A DNA stretch of 64,000 nucleotides from Nocardioides sp. (lineage in GTDB: Bacteria; Actinomycetota; Actinomycetes; Propionibacteriales; Nocardioidaceae). Position 1 is the stretch's first letter; every line of letters starts with the position of its first letter. A program made the position numbers and the translations under genes. The notes under the pieces are model-generated. The model was not told the origin of the DNA. It made no database searches and saw only the letters and a list, made by a program, of their open reading frames with translations. The DNA lies in NCBI RefSeq assembly GCF_030655615.1, contig NZ_JAURVJ010000044.1, positions 40,501 through 104,500 on the forward strand. Reading direction: 5' to 3'. Below are positions 33,493 to 42,342 of the stretch, in pieces.

Positions 33493-34605
33493 GTGCACTC
33501 GCAGACATTCGGACGACCGGACATCAACGTCTTCAACGCGGACTGTCTTGCAGTTCTCCGTGAACTCCCCAGCAACAGCGTCGACTCCGTGGTCACGGAC
33601 CCTCCGTATGCCATTAGCGCCGCCGATGCGCTTGAGGCCCTTGAACAGTCTGACTCAGACGCCGTGATGGCGGCAGGCATGCTCGGGATGCAGTCGCAGA
33701 ACTGGAACGAGACCGCAACTCATTCGCGTGGCTACATCGACAACGACCCCGACCTCTTCGAGGCCTGGTGCCGATTGTGGGTTAGCGAGTGCTTACGGGT
33801 TCTCAAGCCCGGCGGCCACCTCGTGGCGTTCGGAGGGACGCCGACATGGCATCGGCTCGCCTGCGCGATTGAGAAGTCAGGGTTCGTGATCCGCGGATCG
33901 ATGGCGTGGCTGTACGCCACCGGTTTCCCGAAGGGCGTCAACGTTGGTGCAGCCTTGGACGGCTCCAAAAGCATCGGTGGCTCAGCCGCGCGAGGTGTCG
34001 TCGCCGGTGCAGCGGGCACTACGGCCCGTCGTTGGGACGGCTGGAGTACTGCGCTCAAGCCCGGACACGAACCGATGGTGCTTGCCCGTAAACCGCTCAT
34101 TGGGACCGTCGCAGCGAACGTCACGCGTTACGGAACAGGAGCGTTGAACATCGACGGTTGTCGAGTCGGCACAGATCTAGAAGCGGGTACAGACCTTGCA
34201 GGAAGATGGCCGTCGGACGTCTTCATGGACGCTGCGGTCGCTTCGGAACTCGACGAGCTAGCGAACCGTCCGGTTTCTCGATTCTTCTGGCATGCGAAGC
34301 CCGGGGCCGACGAGCGGGTGACCGTTCGGGGCGTCGCGCACCCGACCGTGAAGCCCCTCAGCCTCATCCAGGAGATCGTTCGTCTCGTCACTCCCCCGAA
34401 CGGAACGGTGCTCGATCCATTTGCCGGATCAGGGACGACGCTGGCGGCGTGCATCGTCGAGGGGTTTGGCTGTGTTGCAGTTGAGCGGGAGGCGGACTAC
34501 CTGCCGTTGATCGAGCAGCGAGCGAACCGACGACTGAATCCCGTCCAGGCTGTAGCGGCGAGCGGCGAGGACCTCGGCCTGTTCGCCATGTTCGAGGATG
34601 TCTGA
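33493..34605 (+). CDS. Beta-class DNA methyltransferase (N6A or N4C)
   Basis: 370 aa from a GTG. The catalytic motif DPPYAISA is near residue 36 and the SAM-binding motif LDPFAGSGTT near residue 315, the order typical of beta-class enzymes. HPTVKPLSLI before motif I is the usual motif X. The long middle part holds the target-recognition region. It methylates adenine N6 or cytosine N4; the DPPY variant fits either. No restriction gene is adjacent, so it may be an orphan or phage-type methyltransferase. Lsr2 lies immediately downstream on the opposite strand. Confidence 0.9.
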   Translation: MHSQTFGRPDINVFNADCLAVLRELPSNSVDSVVTDPPYAISAADALEALEQSDSDAVMAAGMLGMQSQNWNETATHSRGYIDNDPDLFEAWCRLWVSECLRVLKPGGHLVAFGGTPTWHRLACAIEKSGFVIRGSMAWLYATGFPKGVNVGAALDGSKSIGGSAARGVVAGAAGTTARRWDGWSTALKPGHEPMVLARKPLIGTVAANVTRYGTGALNIDGCRVGTDLEAGTDLAGRWPSDVFMDAAVASELDELANRPVSRFFWHAKPGADERVTVRGVAHPTVKPLSLIQEIVRLVTPPNGTVLDPFAGSGTTLAACIVEGFGCVAVEREADYLPLIEQRANRRLNPVQAVAASGEDLGLFAMFEDV

Positions 34606-34696
34606 TTCGGGGAGGAGGGGCGCACCGGTTGGCGGGGGTGCGACAACTGGGTAGCCGCGGCGAACCGGGACCAGTTTGAGCGGCCGAGGTCCGGGC

Positions 34697-35032
34697 TTAC
34701 TTGGCTGCTTCGTACTGCTCGAGCACGGAAGCTGGGATTCGACCCCGATCCGAGACCGTGATGCCTTGCTTACGCGCCCATTCGCGAATCTGGGAGTAGT
34801 CCTGTCGTGTTCCACTAGCACTCTTCTTGCGGCTGCGTCGTGTTGTGGTGGTGCTTGCGCTGACCTTGGTGGCTGCGTCGATGTAGGGCTTCAGTGCCTT
34901 CTCGAACGCCGCGATGTTCTTCTTTGACAAGTCGATGGTGTGATCAGTGCCGTCGAACGAGAAGGAAACCTCAGCAGCGTCCTTTGTCCCGTCGAGGTCG
35001 TCGGTGATCTTAGTGATTGTCGTTTTGGCCAC
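34697..35032 (-). CDS. lsr2: Lsr2 nucleoid-associated protein
   Basis: 111 aa, the standard Lsr2 length. The N-terminal oligomerisation domain starts MAKTTITKITDDLDGT with the strand VSFSFDGTDHTIDLSKKN. The C-terminal DNA-binding domain has IREWARKQGITVSDRGRIPA, whose RGR inserts into the AT minor groove. Lsr2 silences horizontally acquired AT-rich DNA in actinobacteria. An element-borne copy may modulate silencing of the element or the host, as plasmid H-NS-like proteins do. Confidence 0.95.
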   Translation of the reverse strand: MAKTTITKITDDLDGTKDAAEVSFSFDGTDHTIDLSKKNIAAFEKALKPYIDAATKVSASTTTTRRSRKKSASGTRQDYSQIREWARKQGITVSDRGRIPASVLEQYEAAK

Positions 35033-35199
35033 CTAGTGATGTTGACGGGAGATGGCCGTGAAGTCCATCGAGGATCGCAGGCGAACCGCATCGGGGAATG
35101 CACGAGGTGGTCCTTCTAAAGCGTCGTCGGACTTCGCGGTTACAACGCCGCGTGTCGAACGAATCGTGGGCTGCTGCTTTCAGTTCTGGCGGGCGGCGT

Positions 35200-35607
35200 T
35201 CAGTCGGACCCGTCGCCGACCGCCCTGTCAGCGTGCCTGAAGTCGATGCCTCCGTCGCCGCAGGTGGAGCACTGGAGAATCCCGATGCGTGGCCTGTTCG
35301 AGGTGAAGATCCATGCGTCGCAGCTTCCGCACTGCCAGACGAGCGCGTCCTCACGCATCAGGCGGAGAAGTTCCCAGGTTTGCTCCGGGTCGTCAGCCTC
35401 GATGAACTGCGGTTCGGTCTGATCGGTCTTCCCCAGCCATTCGTCGAGTGTGTACCGACCGACCCCGAAGTCGTCTTGACCAACGACATAGACCCATTCG
35501 TCGACTTGCTGGGTGGTCACCATGCAACCCCCGCCGGTGTCGAAATGGTTGAGCGACGCGTCCCACGCGCCTCCAGCGTGCTTGAGCACTGCCTCGCTTG
35601 CTTGCAT
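35200..35607 (-). CDS. Zinc-finger-like hypothetical protein
   Basis: 135 aa if started at the ATG at 35607 (MQASEAVL). The C-terminus has CGSCDAWIF and CSTCGDGG, two CxxC pairs ~25 residues apart, as in a small zinc ribbon. The N-terminal part has a well-formed alpha/beta pattern (VDEWVYVVGQDDFGVGRYTL). It is divergent from the NaeI-like gene across ~115 bp and could be a control protein for the restriction locus, though nothing proves it. Confidence 0.5.
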   Translation of the reverse strand: MQASEAVLKHAGGAWDASLNHFDTGGGCMVTTQQVDEWVYVVGQDDFGVGRYTLDEWLGKTDQTEPQFIEADDPEQTWELLRLMREDALVWQCGSCDAWIFTSNRPRIGILQCSTCGDGGIDFRHADRAVGDGSD

Positions 35608-35723
35608 GGCGCCAATCTTGCCGGTCGGTCCGGACACCACCCGTCCAATTCGTCTTGACGTGGTGGATTTCTGGACGGCGCGGCTGCTGGTGAGTTGGAC
35701 TTGCGGTTCATACCGTTCGTCAG

Positions 35724-36707
35724 GTGCCACCTCGCCAACGCGACCCGCTTGCCGGACCGGGCGATTTGTGTGTCAGCGACCTGCGGCAGGCACCCCACAT
35801 CATTGAGGACCCAAGCACTGACGCGGACCTGCAAACCGTCTATCGGTGGTTGACGTCCAAGCCCATCGACCGGTTGCTTACCGTCGCTGTGGACGACGCC
35901 GTGCAATACGTGTTGGACGGCGGTCGGACCTGGCGTTTCGATCTGAACTCGCCTGAGGTCGATTCAGATGAGCGCGCCAGCGTCGGCACCAAGCTGCAGT
36001 ACCGAATCCTGTCGACCCTTGAGTTGGTCAAAGAACCACCGCTCGACACGCGAATTGCAGGTATCGCAGTCGAGCTCAAGGGCACGGTGCGCGACACGTG
36101 GATGATTCCGCGAGAAGGACAGTGCGAAATCTGTCTCCTAGTGCAGGTCGACACCAGGAATGACAGGCATCGAGCGTTCCTCCTGCGGACGCACAGGATG
36201 TGGCTCAACGCCCCCAACCAAGACAAGAAGCGTTCCGTGAAGGCGGGTGCACGTGACACCTATGCCCTACCGGTGATCGGCTGGACACCCCTACCGACGA
36301 ACCCATTGAAGCTCCTCACCCCCGTCCAGTGCGACACCGTGTTCCAGCTCAAGGTCGGCCTGGTCAAGCGGCTCACCGCACTGTTCGGTTTCCTTCCAGA
36401 CACCGTCATCCCCCGAACTGCGATCTTGACGGTCGGCGCGAACATCAAGGACCCACTCCGACGCGCACGCCAGGCCAAAGAACCGGTGCTGGCTCAGCAC
36501 GGCCTCCGGGTTCTGTGTGGGACATGGAGCGAGCAGTCAGACGAAGCGGCGCAGCGCGGTTTCGACCTCTCAGATGAGGCATGGATCGCTCTGACCCCCC
36601 AATCAGGACACGGCGGGCAAAACCTGCTTGGCAATAGCTCGCGCGAGACCGCTGGGGACGGCGTTCCCGATCTGCTTAGCGATTTGGGTTTTGGTACCGA
36701 CCCATAG
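35724..36707 (+). CDS. NaeI-family type II restriction endonuclease
   Basis: 327 aa, close to NaeI (~317). The pattern GTKLQYRILSTLELV, LDTRIAGIAVELKG, WMIPREGQCEICLLVQVD and NQDKKRSVKA follows the NaeI catalytic (Endo) domain. A C-terminal part around residues 185-260 (TALFGFLPDTVIPRTAILTVG) corresponds to its topo-like DNA-binding domain. The nuclease motif reads Glu-Leu-Lys (VELK) where NaeI has Asp-x-Lys. NaeI recognises GCCGGC and needs two sites. The last 105 bp overlap the 3' end of the convergent methyltransferase gene, an unusually deep tail overlap. Confidence 0.75.
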   Translation: MPPRQRDPLAGPGDLCVSDLRQAPHIIEDPSTDADLQTVYRWLTSKPIDRLLTVAVDDAVQYVLDGGRTWRFDLNSPEVDSDERASVGTKLQYRILSTLELVKEPPLDTRIAGIAVELKGTVRDTWMIPREGQCEICLLVQVDTRNDRHRAFLLRTHRMWLNAPNQDKKRSVKAGARDTYALPVIGWTPLPTNPLKLLTPVQCDTVFQLKVGLVKRLTALFGFLPDTVIPRTAILTVGANIKDPLRRARQAKEPVLAQHGLRVLCGTWSEQSDEAAQRGFDLSDEAWIALTPQSGHGGQNLLGNSSRETAGDGVPDLLSDLGFGTDP

Positions 36708-37742
36708 GTAGTCCTGTGGAAACGCCTGGATGAGGCTGGCTTCGTAGTGGGTGATGACCCGGTCCACGCTCAGGTTGGGGTCTCCCTTGATGTAGCGGGA
36801 GTCGTCGTCTGCAGGTTGCCGACCTGGAACCCACTGCGGGTGGAGATAGGCGCCCTTTTCGGGCTTGAAGAATTCGGTGCGGATCGTCAGCGACGGCCGA
36901 TCCCAGTGCATGCGACCCATGACGTCGGTGGTGCCGGTGGGCTTTTCGGCCCAGCAGCGCGGCAACAGGTCGGGGCGGACGTCGAAGCGTCCACCTCCTG
37001 GGGGCACATAGGAGTAGCGCTCAAGCGACTCGGGTCGGGGATCGCGACGGAAATGGATGTCCAGGCCCTTGAAGGTGCCGGGGAACCAGTCGCCGAAGAA
37101 CTCAGCCTTGCTGTCCGGCAGGTTGACGTGGTCCGGCTTGGCCGGGAGCCCCGAGATCACGTCCCGAACGGTTCGCCACGGTAGAAGTCCCGAACCGGGC
37201 TGCGGATCCTTTGCGTGTGTTGGGGCAGGCAGATCGATTGGACCGACCCGGGATCCGATGATGATGGTTCGCCTACGGCGCTGTGAGACACCGTAATCGG
37301 CGGCATTGAGTACGCGGTGGCTGAGCGTGTACGCCTTGAGGGTTCCGTGGTCGACCTCTTCCTGGAGCATCTGGAACTCAGGCGAGGCGTAGAACCTGTC
37401 GACGTTCTCGATCACGAAAACCTTCGGCTTCGCAGCGTGGATGAACCTCATGTACTCGCGCCAGAGCTGGTTGCGGGGATCCGCGAGGTCCTTCAGTCCA
37501 AGGTTGGAGAACCCCTGGCAAGGCGGCCCGCCGATGATGACGTCGGCGCGGGGGATGCTCTTCTTCTCCACCAGCGCGATGTCGCCTGCGACCGTGTGGT
37601 CCTCGCCGAAGTTGGCGGCGTACGTGGCGGCCGCTGCTCGGTCCCATTCGACTGCCAGGAGGGGATCGAAGCCCTCCCCGGCGAACCCGACCGTCATGCC
37701 CCCACACCCGGCGAACAGGTCAATCATGGTCGGCTTCGTCAT
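36603..37742 (-). CDS. DNA (cytosine-5) methyltransferase of the GCCGGC-type locus
   Basis: 379 aa from ATG 37742. Motif I MIDLFAGCGGMTVGF, motif IV GGPPCQGFSNLG with catalytic Cys, motif VI ENV, motif VIII QRRRR and motif X IGNAVPSGLA are all present. It faces the NgoMIV-like gene across a 96-bp divergent promoter region and converges on the NaeI-like gene. It most likely protects the shared recognition site of both endonucleases; the target (GCCGGC) is inferred from the partner families, not read from this sequence. Confidence 0.93.
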   Translation of the reverse strand: MTKPTMIDLFAGCGGMTVGFAGEGFDPLLAVEWDRAAAATYAANFGEDHTVAGDIALVEKKSIPRADVIIGGPPCQGFSNLGLKDLADPRNQLWREYMRFIHAAKPKVFVIENVDRFYASPEFQMLQEEVDHGTLKAYTLSHRVLNAADYGVSQRRRRTIIIGSRVGPIDLPAPTHAKDPQPGSGLLPWRTVRDVISGLPAKPDHVNLPDSKAEFFGDWFPGTFKGLDIHFRRDPRPESLERYSYVPPGGGRFDVRPDLLPRCWAEKPTGTTDVMGRMHWDRPSLTIRTEFFKPEKGAYLHPQWVPGRQPADDDSRYIKGDPNLSVDRVITHYEASLIQAFPQDYLWVGTKTQIAKQIGNAVPSGLARAIAKQVLPAVS

Positions 37743-37838
37743 GGTCAAGATTCTAGGTTGGACCACGGACAGGACGGGCAACCTCGCCGGGACGTGAATG
37801 GAGTGACCAACGGGGTCAGCGTCACTAACCTGGCCCAC

Positions 37839-38717
37839 ATGCCTGCTGCGTTCGCCAAGGACCTGTGCGGATTCCGTGCGCACGGCAAACCCAACACCTC
37901 AGATGCCTCCGACCAGTTCTCCGTCGACCTAGGACAGGCACTGTTCGAGGCGCTGGGTGTGGATCCTGCAGCGACAGGGCTTGAACCGACCGGCGCCCCG
38001 TTCTCGCAACGAGTCGCCGACGACCTACAGCAACGGATCCGACGTGCTGGCAGCCCCCTGCTGGTCGTTCCCGAGAAGCCGCTTAACGCCTTTGACCAAT
38101 ACAGCCACGTCGCCGCACTCAAGGGTGTCTCGGCCGGACCATCAAAGCAGTACCAGGCCGCCTGGAACCGGCTAGTGAGCTTCACCCGCAAAGCCGTACC
38201 CGAGAGCGATAAAGCGAGGCGCACGAAGCTCGAGGAGCACCTTGCCAGGGTCAGTGACGCAGCTCAGGCGGACGCGAACTCGCGTCGGGTCTTGTTCGAG
38301 CAAGTAGGTGAGGAGTCGCTACTGAAGCTCGACGTCACGGCGGCGATGCCCGGCTCCGGTGCACCAACCCTCGAGGTCGGGTTGTCGCTGAAGTGGTCGC
38401 TTCGAACCGACAGGGCACAGGACTGCCGCAGCCAAGGCGCGAAGATGTCGGCGCTGCGCCGCGGCCGCATGCCGCACTTCGCCGCCGTTACGATGGAGCC
38501 GCGCCCCTACATGCTCAACTTGCTCGGCGGCGGGTCCGGCGAAGTCGACTGCGTCTACCACCTCGATCTGCCAGCTCTGACCGAAGCAGTCGAAGCAGCG
38601 TGCGGAGACCGCCCACCGCGACAAGCTGCGCTGCAGACGTTCCGACGTCTGGTCGCACAGCGACGCCTCCGCGACTACGACGAACTAGTCACCTACATGG
38701 GTTCGCTACGTCAGTGA
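37839..38717 (+). CDS. NgoMIV-family type II restriction endonuclease
   Basis: 292 aa, near the NgoMIV length (286). The signature block is SLKWSLRTDRAQDCRSQGAK, then LRRGRMPHFAAVTMEPRPYM and GEVDCVYHLDL, matching the NgoMIV family; Ser-Leu-Lys is the Sx(K) part of its active site. NgoMIV is a tetrameric enzyme cutting G^CCGGC. The gene overlaps vsr by GTGA and is divergent from the methyltransferase. Together with the NaeI-like gene this makes two unrelated endonucleases at one methyltransferase. Confidence 0.8.
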   Translation: MPAAFAKDLCGFRAHGKPNTSDASDQFSVDLGQALFEALGVDPAATGLEPTGAPFSQRVADDLQQRIRRAGSPLLVVPEKPLNAFDQYSHVAALKGVSAGPSKQYQAAWNRLVSFTRKAVPESDKARRTKLEEHLARVSDAAQADANSRRVLFEQVGEESLLKLDVTAAMPGSGAPTLEVGLSLKWSLRTDRAQDCRSQGAKMSALRRGRMPHFAAVTMEPRPYMLNLLGGGSGEVDCVYHLDLPALTEAVEAACGDRPPRQAALQTFRRLVAQRRLRDYDELVTYMGSLRQ

Positions 38718-39166
38718 CCCCGGCATCTGAATCCTGGGCCTCTTCAGAGGGGAACCGGCGTTCGATGAAGGCCAACCGTGGCCGTGACACGAAGCCGGAG
38801 ATGGCCGTGCGTCGGGCACTCCACGCACTCGGCTACCGCTATCGGGTCGATGTCCGCCCCGAGCCGAACCTCAACCGGCGGGCCGACCTGGTCTTCACAC
38901 GGCCCAAGGTGGCTGTGTTCGTGGACGGTTGCTACTGGCACGGATGTCCGAAGCACTACACGTCGCCGGTCACGAACGCCTCCTTCTGGTCCGGCAAGAT
39001 CGCCGGAAACCGGGAAAGAGACGCCGAGACAACCCGGCTGCTCGAGGCGGCGGGATGGTCAGTCGTCCGGGCTTGGGAACACGAGCCGACAGAGGACGTC
39101 GTGAGCCGGGTCCGCGAAGCCATCCAACGCAGAAGCGAACCCTCATCGGGGAACCTGAACACATGA
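38714..39166 (+). CDS. vsr: Very short patch repair endonuclease (Vsr)
   Basis: 150 aa from a GTG that overlaps the NgoMIV-like stop (GTGA). Vsr motifs: NRGRDTKPEMAVRRALHALG, ADLVFTRPKVAVFVDGCYWH, SFWSGKIAGNRERDAETTRL and a terminal VVRAWEHEP. It repairs T:G mismatches produced when the 5-methylcytosine made by the neighbouring methyltransferase deaminates. It overlaps the next gene by ATGA. This is the second Vsr in the window; each sits with its own C5 methyltransferase. Confidence 0.93.
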   Translation: MTPASESWASSEGNRRSMKANRGRDTKPEMAVRRALHALGYRYRVDVRPEPNLNRRADLVFTRPKVAVFVDGCYWHGCPKHYTSPVTNASFWSGKIAGNRERDAETTRLLEAAGWSVVRAWEHEPTEDVVSRVREAIQRRSEPSSGNLNT

Positions 39167-39654
39167 GCTTTGAACTACAGGTCCTCGAAGGGGAGCCACT
39201 GGGTGATGCATGGGTTCGGAAACCATTCATCGCCGTGGAAGGATTCCGCAGCTCGTGGTGGCTCGAGCAGGCAAAAGGACCCCTACGGTTCTTTGTGCTT
39301 ACTGACACTGATCTTGGACAGGTGGCTCGGGCCCAGGTCAGCCCGACGTCCTTTTCCGGTGCGGCATATCCCACATGGAGCGGTCCAGAGTCTGGTGCCG
39401 CCGAGATCGATCTGCTGGAGGTCCGCGCCGATCTGCACGGTCGGGGGCTCGGCGCGACCACGGTCGACCAGATCCAGGCCGCCCTCGGTGTCCCCCTGAT
39501 CGCGATCTCATTGAACACCGCGTCAGACGCATTCTGGCGGTCGTTGGGCTGGACTGAACACCTTCACCAGGACACCGAGGGCAGCGCGGATGATGACTCG
39601 ACGTCCTTACTGTTCGCTGGACCTACGGACCACTTGGTGAGGACCAACGCCTGA
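39163..39654 (+). CDS. GNAT-family acetyltransferase-like protein
   Basis: 163 aa, ATGA overlap with vsr. The AcCoA-binding region is recognisable: IDLLEVRADLHGRGLGATTV (Arg-x-x-Gly-x-Gly loop) and a later SLNTASDAFWRSLGW, the usual beta5-helix end. The first 80 residues include WLEQAKGPLRFFVLTD. As the third gene of a restriction-repair transcript it may modify or regulate a member of the system, but the substrate cannot be told. Confidence 0.75.
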   Translation: MSFELQVLEGEPLGDAWVRKPFIAVEGFRSSWWLEQAKGPLRFFVLTDTDLGQVARAQVSPTSFSGAAYPTWSGPESGAAEIDLLEVRADLHGRGLGATTVDQIQAALGVPLIAISLNTASDAFWRSLGWTEHLHQDTEGSADDDSTSLLFAGPTDHLVRTNA

Positions 39655-39798
39655 CCGGGACTCGACGATGGGCTTGCGGACTTCAACCACCTCGCAAGGC
39701 CGCGAGCCTGTCTGGGGTGATCGACTCGGACGACCTCGGCCGGAGTCTGTCTTGCCCTCAAGCCGCGCTGCTAACCAGGCCCCTAAGGTGGTCCCGTC

Positions 39799-40968
39799 AT
39801 GTTGAGGGCACCGGTACCTGAGCAGGTGGTGTGGGCCAGCGTCACCCGCCCGCCAGTTCCGCTCGTCTATCTAGACCTCAACCATTACATCGGGCTTGCC
39901 AAGGCGAGCCGGGCCGCGGCCGGGCACACCGCCGACGACGGGCGCCCCATCACAGTTCTACCCGGGTACGCCGAGTTGCTGGACGCCGCTCGGCGCGCGA
40001 AGTACGAACGCCGAGCAGTATTCACGCTCTCGAACGTCCACTTCATGGAAGTCGCACATGCGGTGCCCAGCCCCCGCCAACGAGGGCACATCGCCGACAT
40101 CATGGAAGACCTGACGGACTTCACCTACCTCCTCGGCCGCACCTTCATCGCTCAGCTCGAGATTGCGGCAGGCCTCGACCACATCTATGGTTCGGCTGCC
40201 AGCTACGCACCAATGCCGCTTCTTGGCAGGTCCGCACTCTGGGCGTTCAACCGAAACGGCCACTTCCGGTTCATCAACGAAGAATCCGGAGAAGACAGCG
40301 GCCCTGCAATGCGCGCCGAACTTGGTGACGACGAGTTCGACAGGCGGCTCGCTGAGATGAACCGGTACATGGAAAGGCGACTACTCGAGGGCCCGCGGGA
40401 CGCCGAGATCCCCCAACTCAGAGCCAACGGGTACGACCCAGAGACCTACGAGATCGGCGCCACGAAGCGCCTGGACTTCGAGCTCGAGACCTCGGCGACC
40501 CTGCAGAGGGAAACGCATTGGCGCCGCGGACGCCTACGCGACCTCGTCTTCGGCCGTGACGTCGGTCAGCATTGGACAGTCCCGGTCGTCGAACACCTTG
40601 AACAGCGGGGGCAAGACGGCTTCCGGAACGACATGCCTGCAGGTCCAGACATGATCGCGCTCTGGGCGGCGATGCCTCAGGTACAGGTCGCAGTCAGCAT
40701 GAAGACCCGCTACCACCGCAATCCAGCGCACCGGTGGAAGATCAACCACATCGCTGACATCGATGCCCTCGCGGTTGCTTACCCATATTGCGACATCGTG
40801 CTGACCGACGCCGAGGCCCGTGGTGCGCTCGTCAATGCCCGCGAGCTGACTGGCTTCGGAGCCCGCCTTCCCCGCACCGTCGCCGAGGCCGCCGACCTGC
40901 TCAACGGTCTGCCTGCGGTCGATGATTTCGAGCGGCAGATCTTCCACCCGCCTCAATCAAGGGTCTGA
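39799..40968 (+). CDS. PIN-like domain hypothetical protein
   Basis: 389 aa. A PIN-like core can be traced: YLDLNHYIGLAKA at residues 25-37 (first Asp), SNVHFMEVAHAV (Glu), and near the end ADIDALAVAYPYCDIVLTDA (two Asp). These are the acidic residues that bind metal in PIN ribonucleases, though the insertion between them (~230 residues) is far longer than in VapC toxins. I therefore see a large PIN-type nuclease, possibly defence-related. No antitoxin-like small gene is adjacent. Confidence 0.5.
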   Translation: MLRAPVPEQVVWASVTRPPVPLVYLDLNHYIGLAKASRAAAGHTADDGRPITVLPGYAELLDAARRAKYERRAVFTLSNVHFMEVAHAVPSPRQRGHIADIMEDLTDFTYLLGRTFIAQLEIAAGLDHIYGSAASYAPMPLLGRSALWAFNRNGHFRFINEESGEDSGPAMRAELGDDEFDRRLAEMNRYMERRLLEGPRDAEIPQLRANGYDPETYEIGATKRLDFELETSATLQRETHWRRGRLRDLVFGRDVGQHWTVPVVEHLEQRGQDGFRNDMPAGPDMIALWAAMPQVQVAVSMKTRYHRNPAHRWKINHIADIDALAVAYPYCDIVLTDAEARGALVNARELTGFGARLPRTVAEAADLLNGLPAVDDFERQIFHPPQSRV

Positions 40969-41028
40969 ACTGCGGCTTGACTCATGGTCCCCACGAAGAC
41001 CAACTCCGCAAGCCAGCCGCGTAGTGCG

Positions 41029-42201
41029 TCAGTCTGAGCGCGGTGATCCGGCCAGCTCCGACAGTCGACGGGCGATCTCGGCGTCGCGATCAGCGGCGAC
41101 GTGCTGGTAACGCATCGCGGCGTCGGGTGTTGTGTGGCCGAGCCGACCCATGAGTTCTGCGAGGGTCGCGCCGGTCTGCGCTGCTAGGACGGCCCCGGTG
41201 TGGCGCAGGTCGTGCCAGCGGAGGTCTTCACGGCCTGCGGCGTCTCTGGCCGGGTAGAAGACCTTGTACAGGGTTGAAGGTTGCATGTGCCGGTTGTCGC
41301 AGCTTGAAGACGAAAAGAGGAGCGCGTCGGCCGCTGGTGCGACGAAGTTGTTCAGGTGTGCTTCTACTGCTGGCATCAGGTGGGGTGGGATCGAGATATC
41401 GCGGATTCCTGCGTCGGTCTTGGGTGGGCCGACGATCATTTTCCCGCGAACTCGAACTACGCCTCGTCGTATTCGGATGAGTTTGCGCTTTACGTCGATG
41501 TCGCTGCGTCTTAGTTCGGCCAGTTCACCGAATCGCATTGCGCACCAGGCGGCGAAGAGGGCCATCAGTTTGTACTTGCCGGGCAGGTTGTCGATGAGCG
41601 TTTCCAGCTCGTCGAGGGAGGCGGGCCTGACTTTGTGAGCGGGCTTCACGTTGCCCGCTCCTCGAATGTGGGCGGGGTTGAACGGGATCAGTGGGCTTGG
41701 CCGGTCGGAGGCTGCTGTGCCGAGGATCGTTCGTAGGAGGCTGTAGGCGTGGGCTCTCTGTGCCGCACGGTCTGGGGACATCGCGTCGTACCAGTCGTTG
41801 ACGCTGTCGACGGTGATCTCATCGATCGGCACTCGTCCGAAGGTCGGGTTGATGGAACCGTCCAAGATGTATTGGTAGTGGTCCCGAGTCGTCGGCCGCA
41901 GGGCTTGACCCTTCGTCTTACGGTTGCTTAGCCATCGCTGGGCATACTCGTCAAAGGTCGGCATCGCCTTCTTCGCCGTGGCGCGCGCGAGCAGGTCGGG
42001 GGCCCAGATGCCCAGCTGAATCTCGGCGCGGCGAGCGGCCAGCCACGCGATCGCGTCGTCCTTCGCGTCAAAGAGCACCGGCGGCCGGTGGAGCCTCCCA
42101 TCGGGGCCGATGTAACCCGCGCGGTACCGGCCAGAGGGCCGCAACTCGACCCTGCCGAAGCCGCGCCTGGTCCTCTTCGACGTTGTTGCCGCACCCGCCA
42201 T
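41029..42201 (-). CDS. Tyrosine recombinase (phage/ICE integrase)
   Basis: 390 aa; ATG 42201 chosen because GGGGGT stands seven bases upstream. Three domains: Arm-type N-terminal region (GRVELRPSGRYRAGYIGPDG), SAM-like core-binding domain (~75-170) and catalytic domain with AMRFGELAELR (Arg), WHDLRHTG (His-x-x-Arg), LGHTTPDAAMRYQH (Gly-His and catalytic Tyr). It inserts an element into a specific attachment site, often a tRNA. The intergenic DNA just upstream holds a tRNA T-arm-like fragment (42282-42300), a possible att core. It marks a boundary of the element carrying the restriction genes to its left. Confidence 0.93.
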   Translation of the reverse strand: MAGAATTSKRTRRGFGRVELRPSGRYRAGYIGPDGRLHRPPVLFDAKDDAIAWLAARRAEIQLGIWAPDLLARATAKKAMPTFDEYAQRWLSNRKTKGQALRPTTRDHYQYILDGSINPTFGRVPIDEITVDSVNDWYDAMSPDRAAQRAHAYSLLRTILGTAASDRPSPLIPFNPAHIRGAGNVKPAHKVRPASLDELETLIDNLPGKYKLMALFAAWCAMRFGELAELRRSDIDVKRKLIRIRRGVVRVRGKMIVGPPKTDAGIRDISIPPHLMPAVEAHLNNFVAPAADALLFSSSSCDNRHMQPSTLYKVFYPARDAAGREDLRWHDLRHTGAVLAAQTGATLAELMGRLGHTTPDAAMRYQHVAADRDAEIARRLSELAGSPRSD

Positions 42202-42281
42202 TGGGCGACCCCCTGGTTCCCAGCAGCTGATGTTTCCCATTTGCCTTGACGATTAGGGAGTCAACCAGAAAGGGAACCTAA

Positions 42282-42300
42282 ACCGGTGTTCGAGTCCGGT
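42282..42300. other. Possible attachment-site fragment
   Basis: ACCGGTGTTCGAGTCCGGT, 81 bp upstream of the integrase start, resembles a tRNA T-arm (TTCGA loop), with complementary ends ACCGG/CCGGT. It does not extend into a complete tRNA. It could be attL/attR left by integration; I found no second copy in the window. Confidence 0.3.
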
Positions 42301-42342
42301 GTTGTCATCGGTTGTCCGCACCTGTCAGGGCTACCTGAAGCC

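Noticed and set aside
33123..33680. A minus-strand gene with a plausible internal stretch (HHWIDIECGRQ)
   Set aside because: No start signal; the N-terminal part is antisense to the methyltransferase start; no family resemblance.
42250..42320. A third tRNA gene
   Set aside because: Only a T-arm-like piece is present; no acceptor or anticodon stems can be paired, so it was kept only as a possible att fragment.
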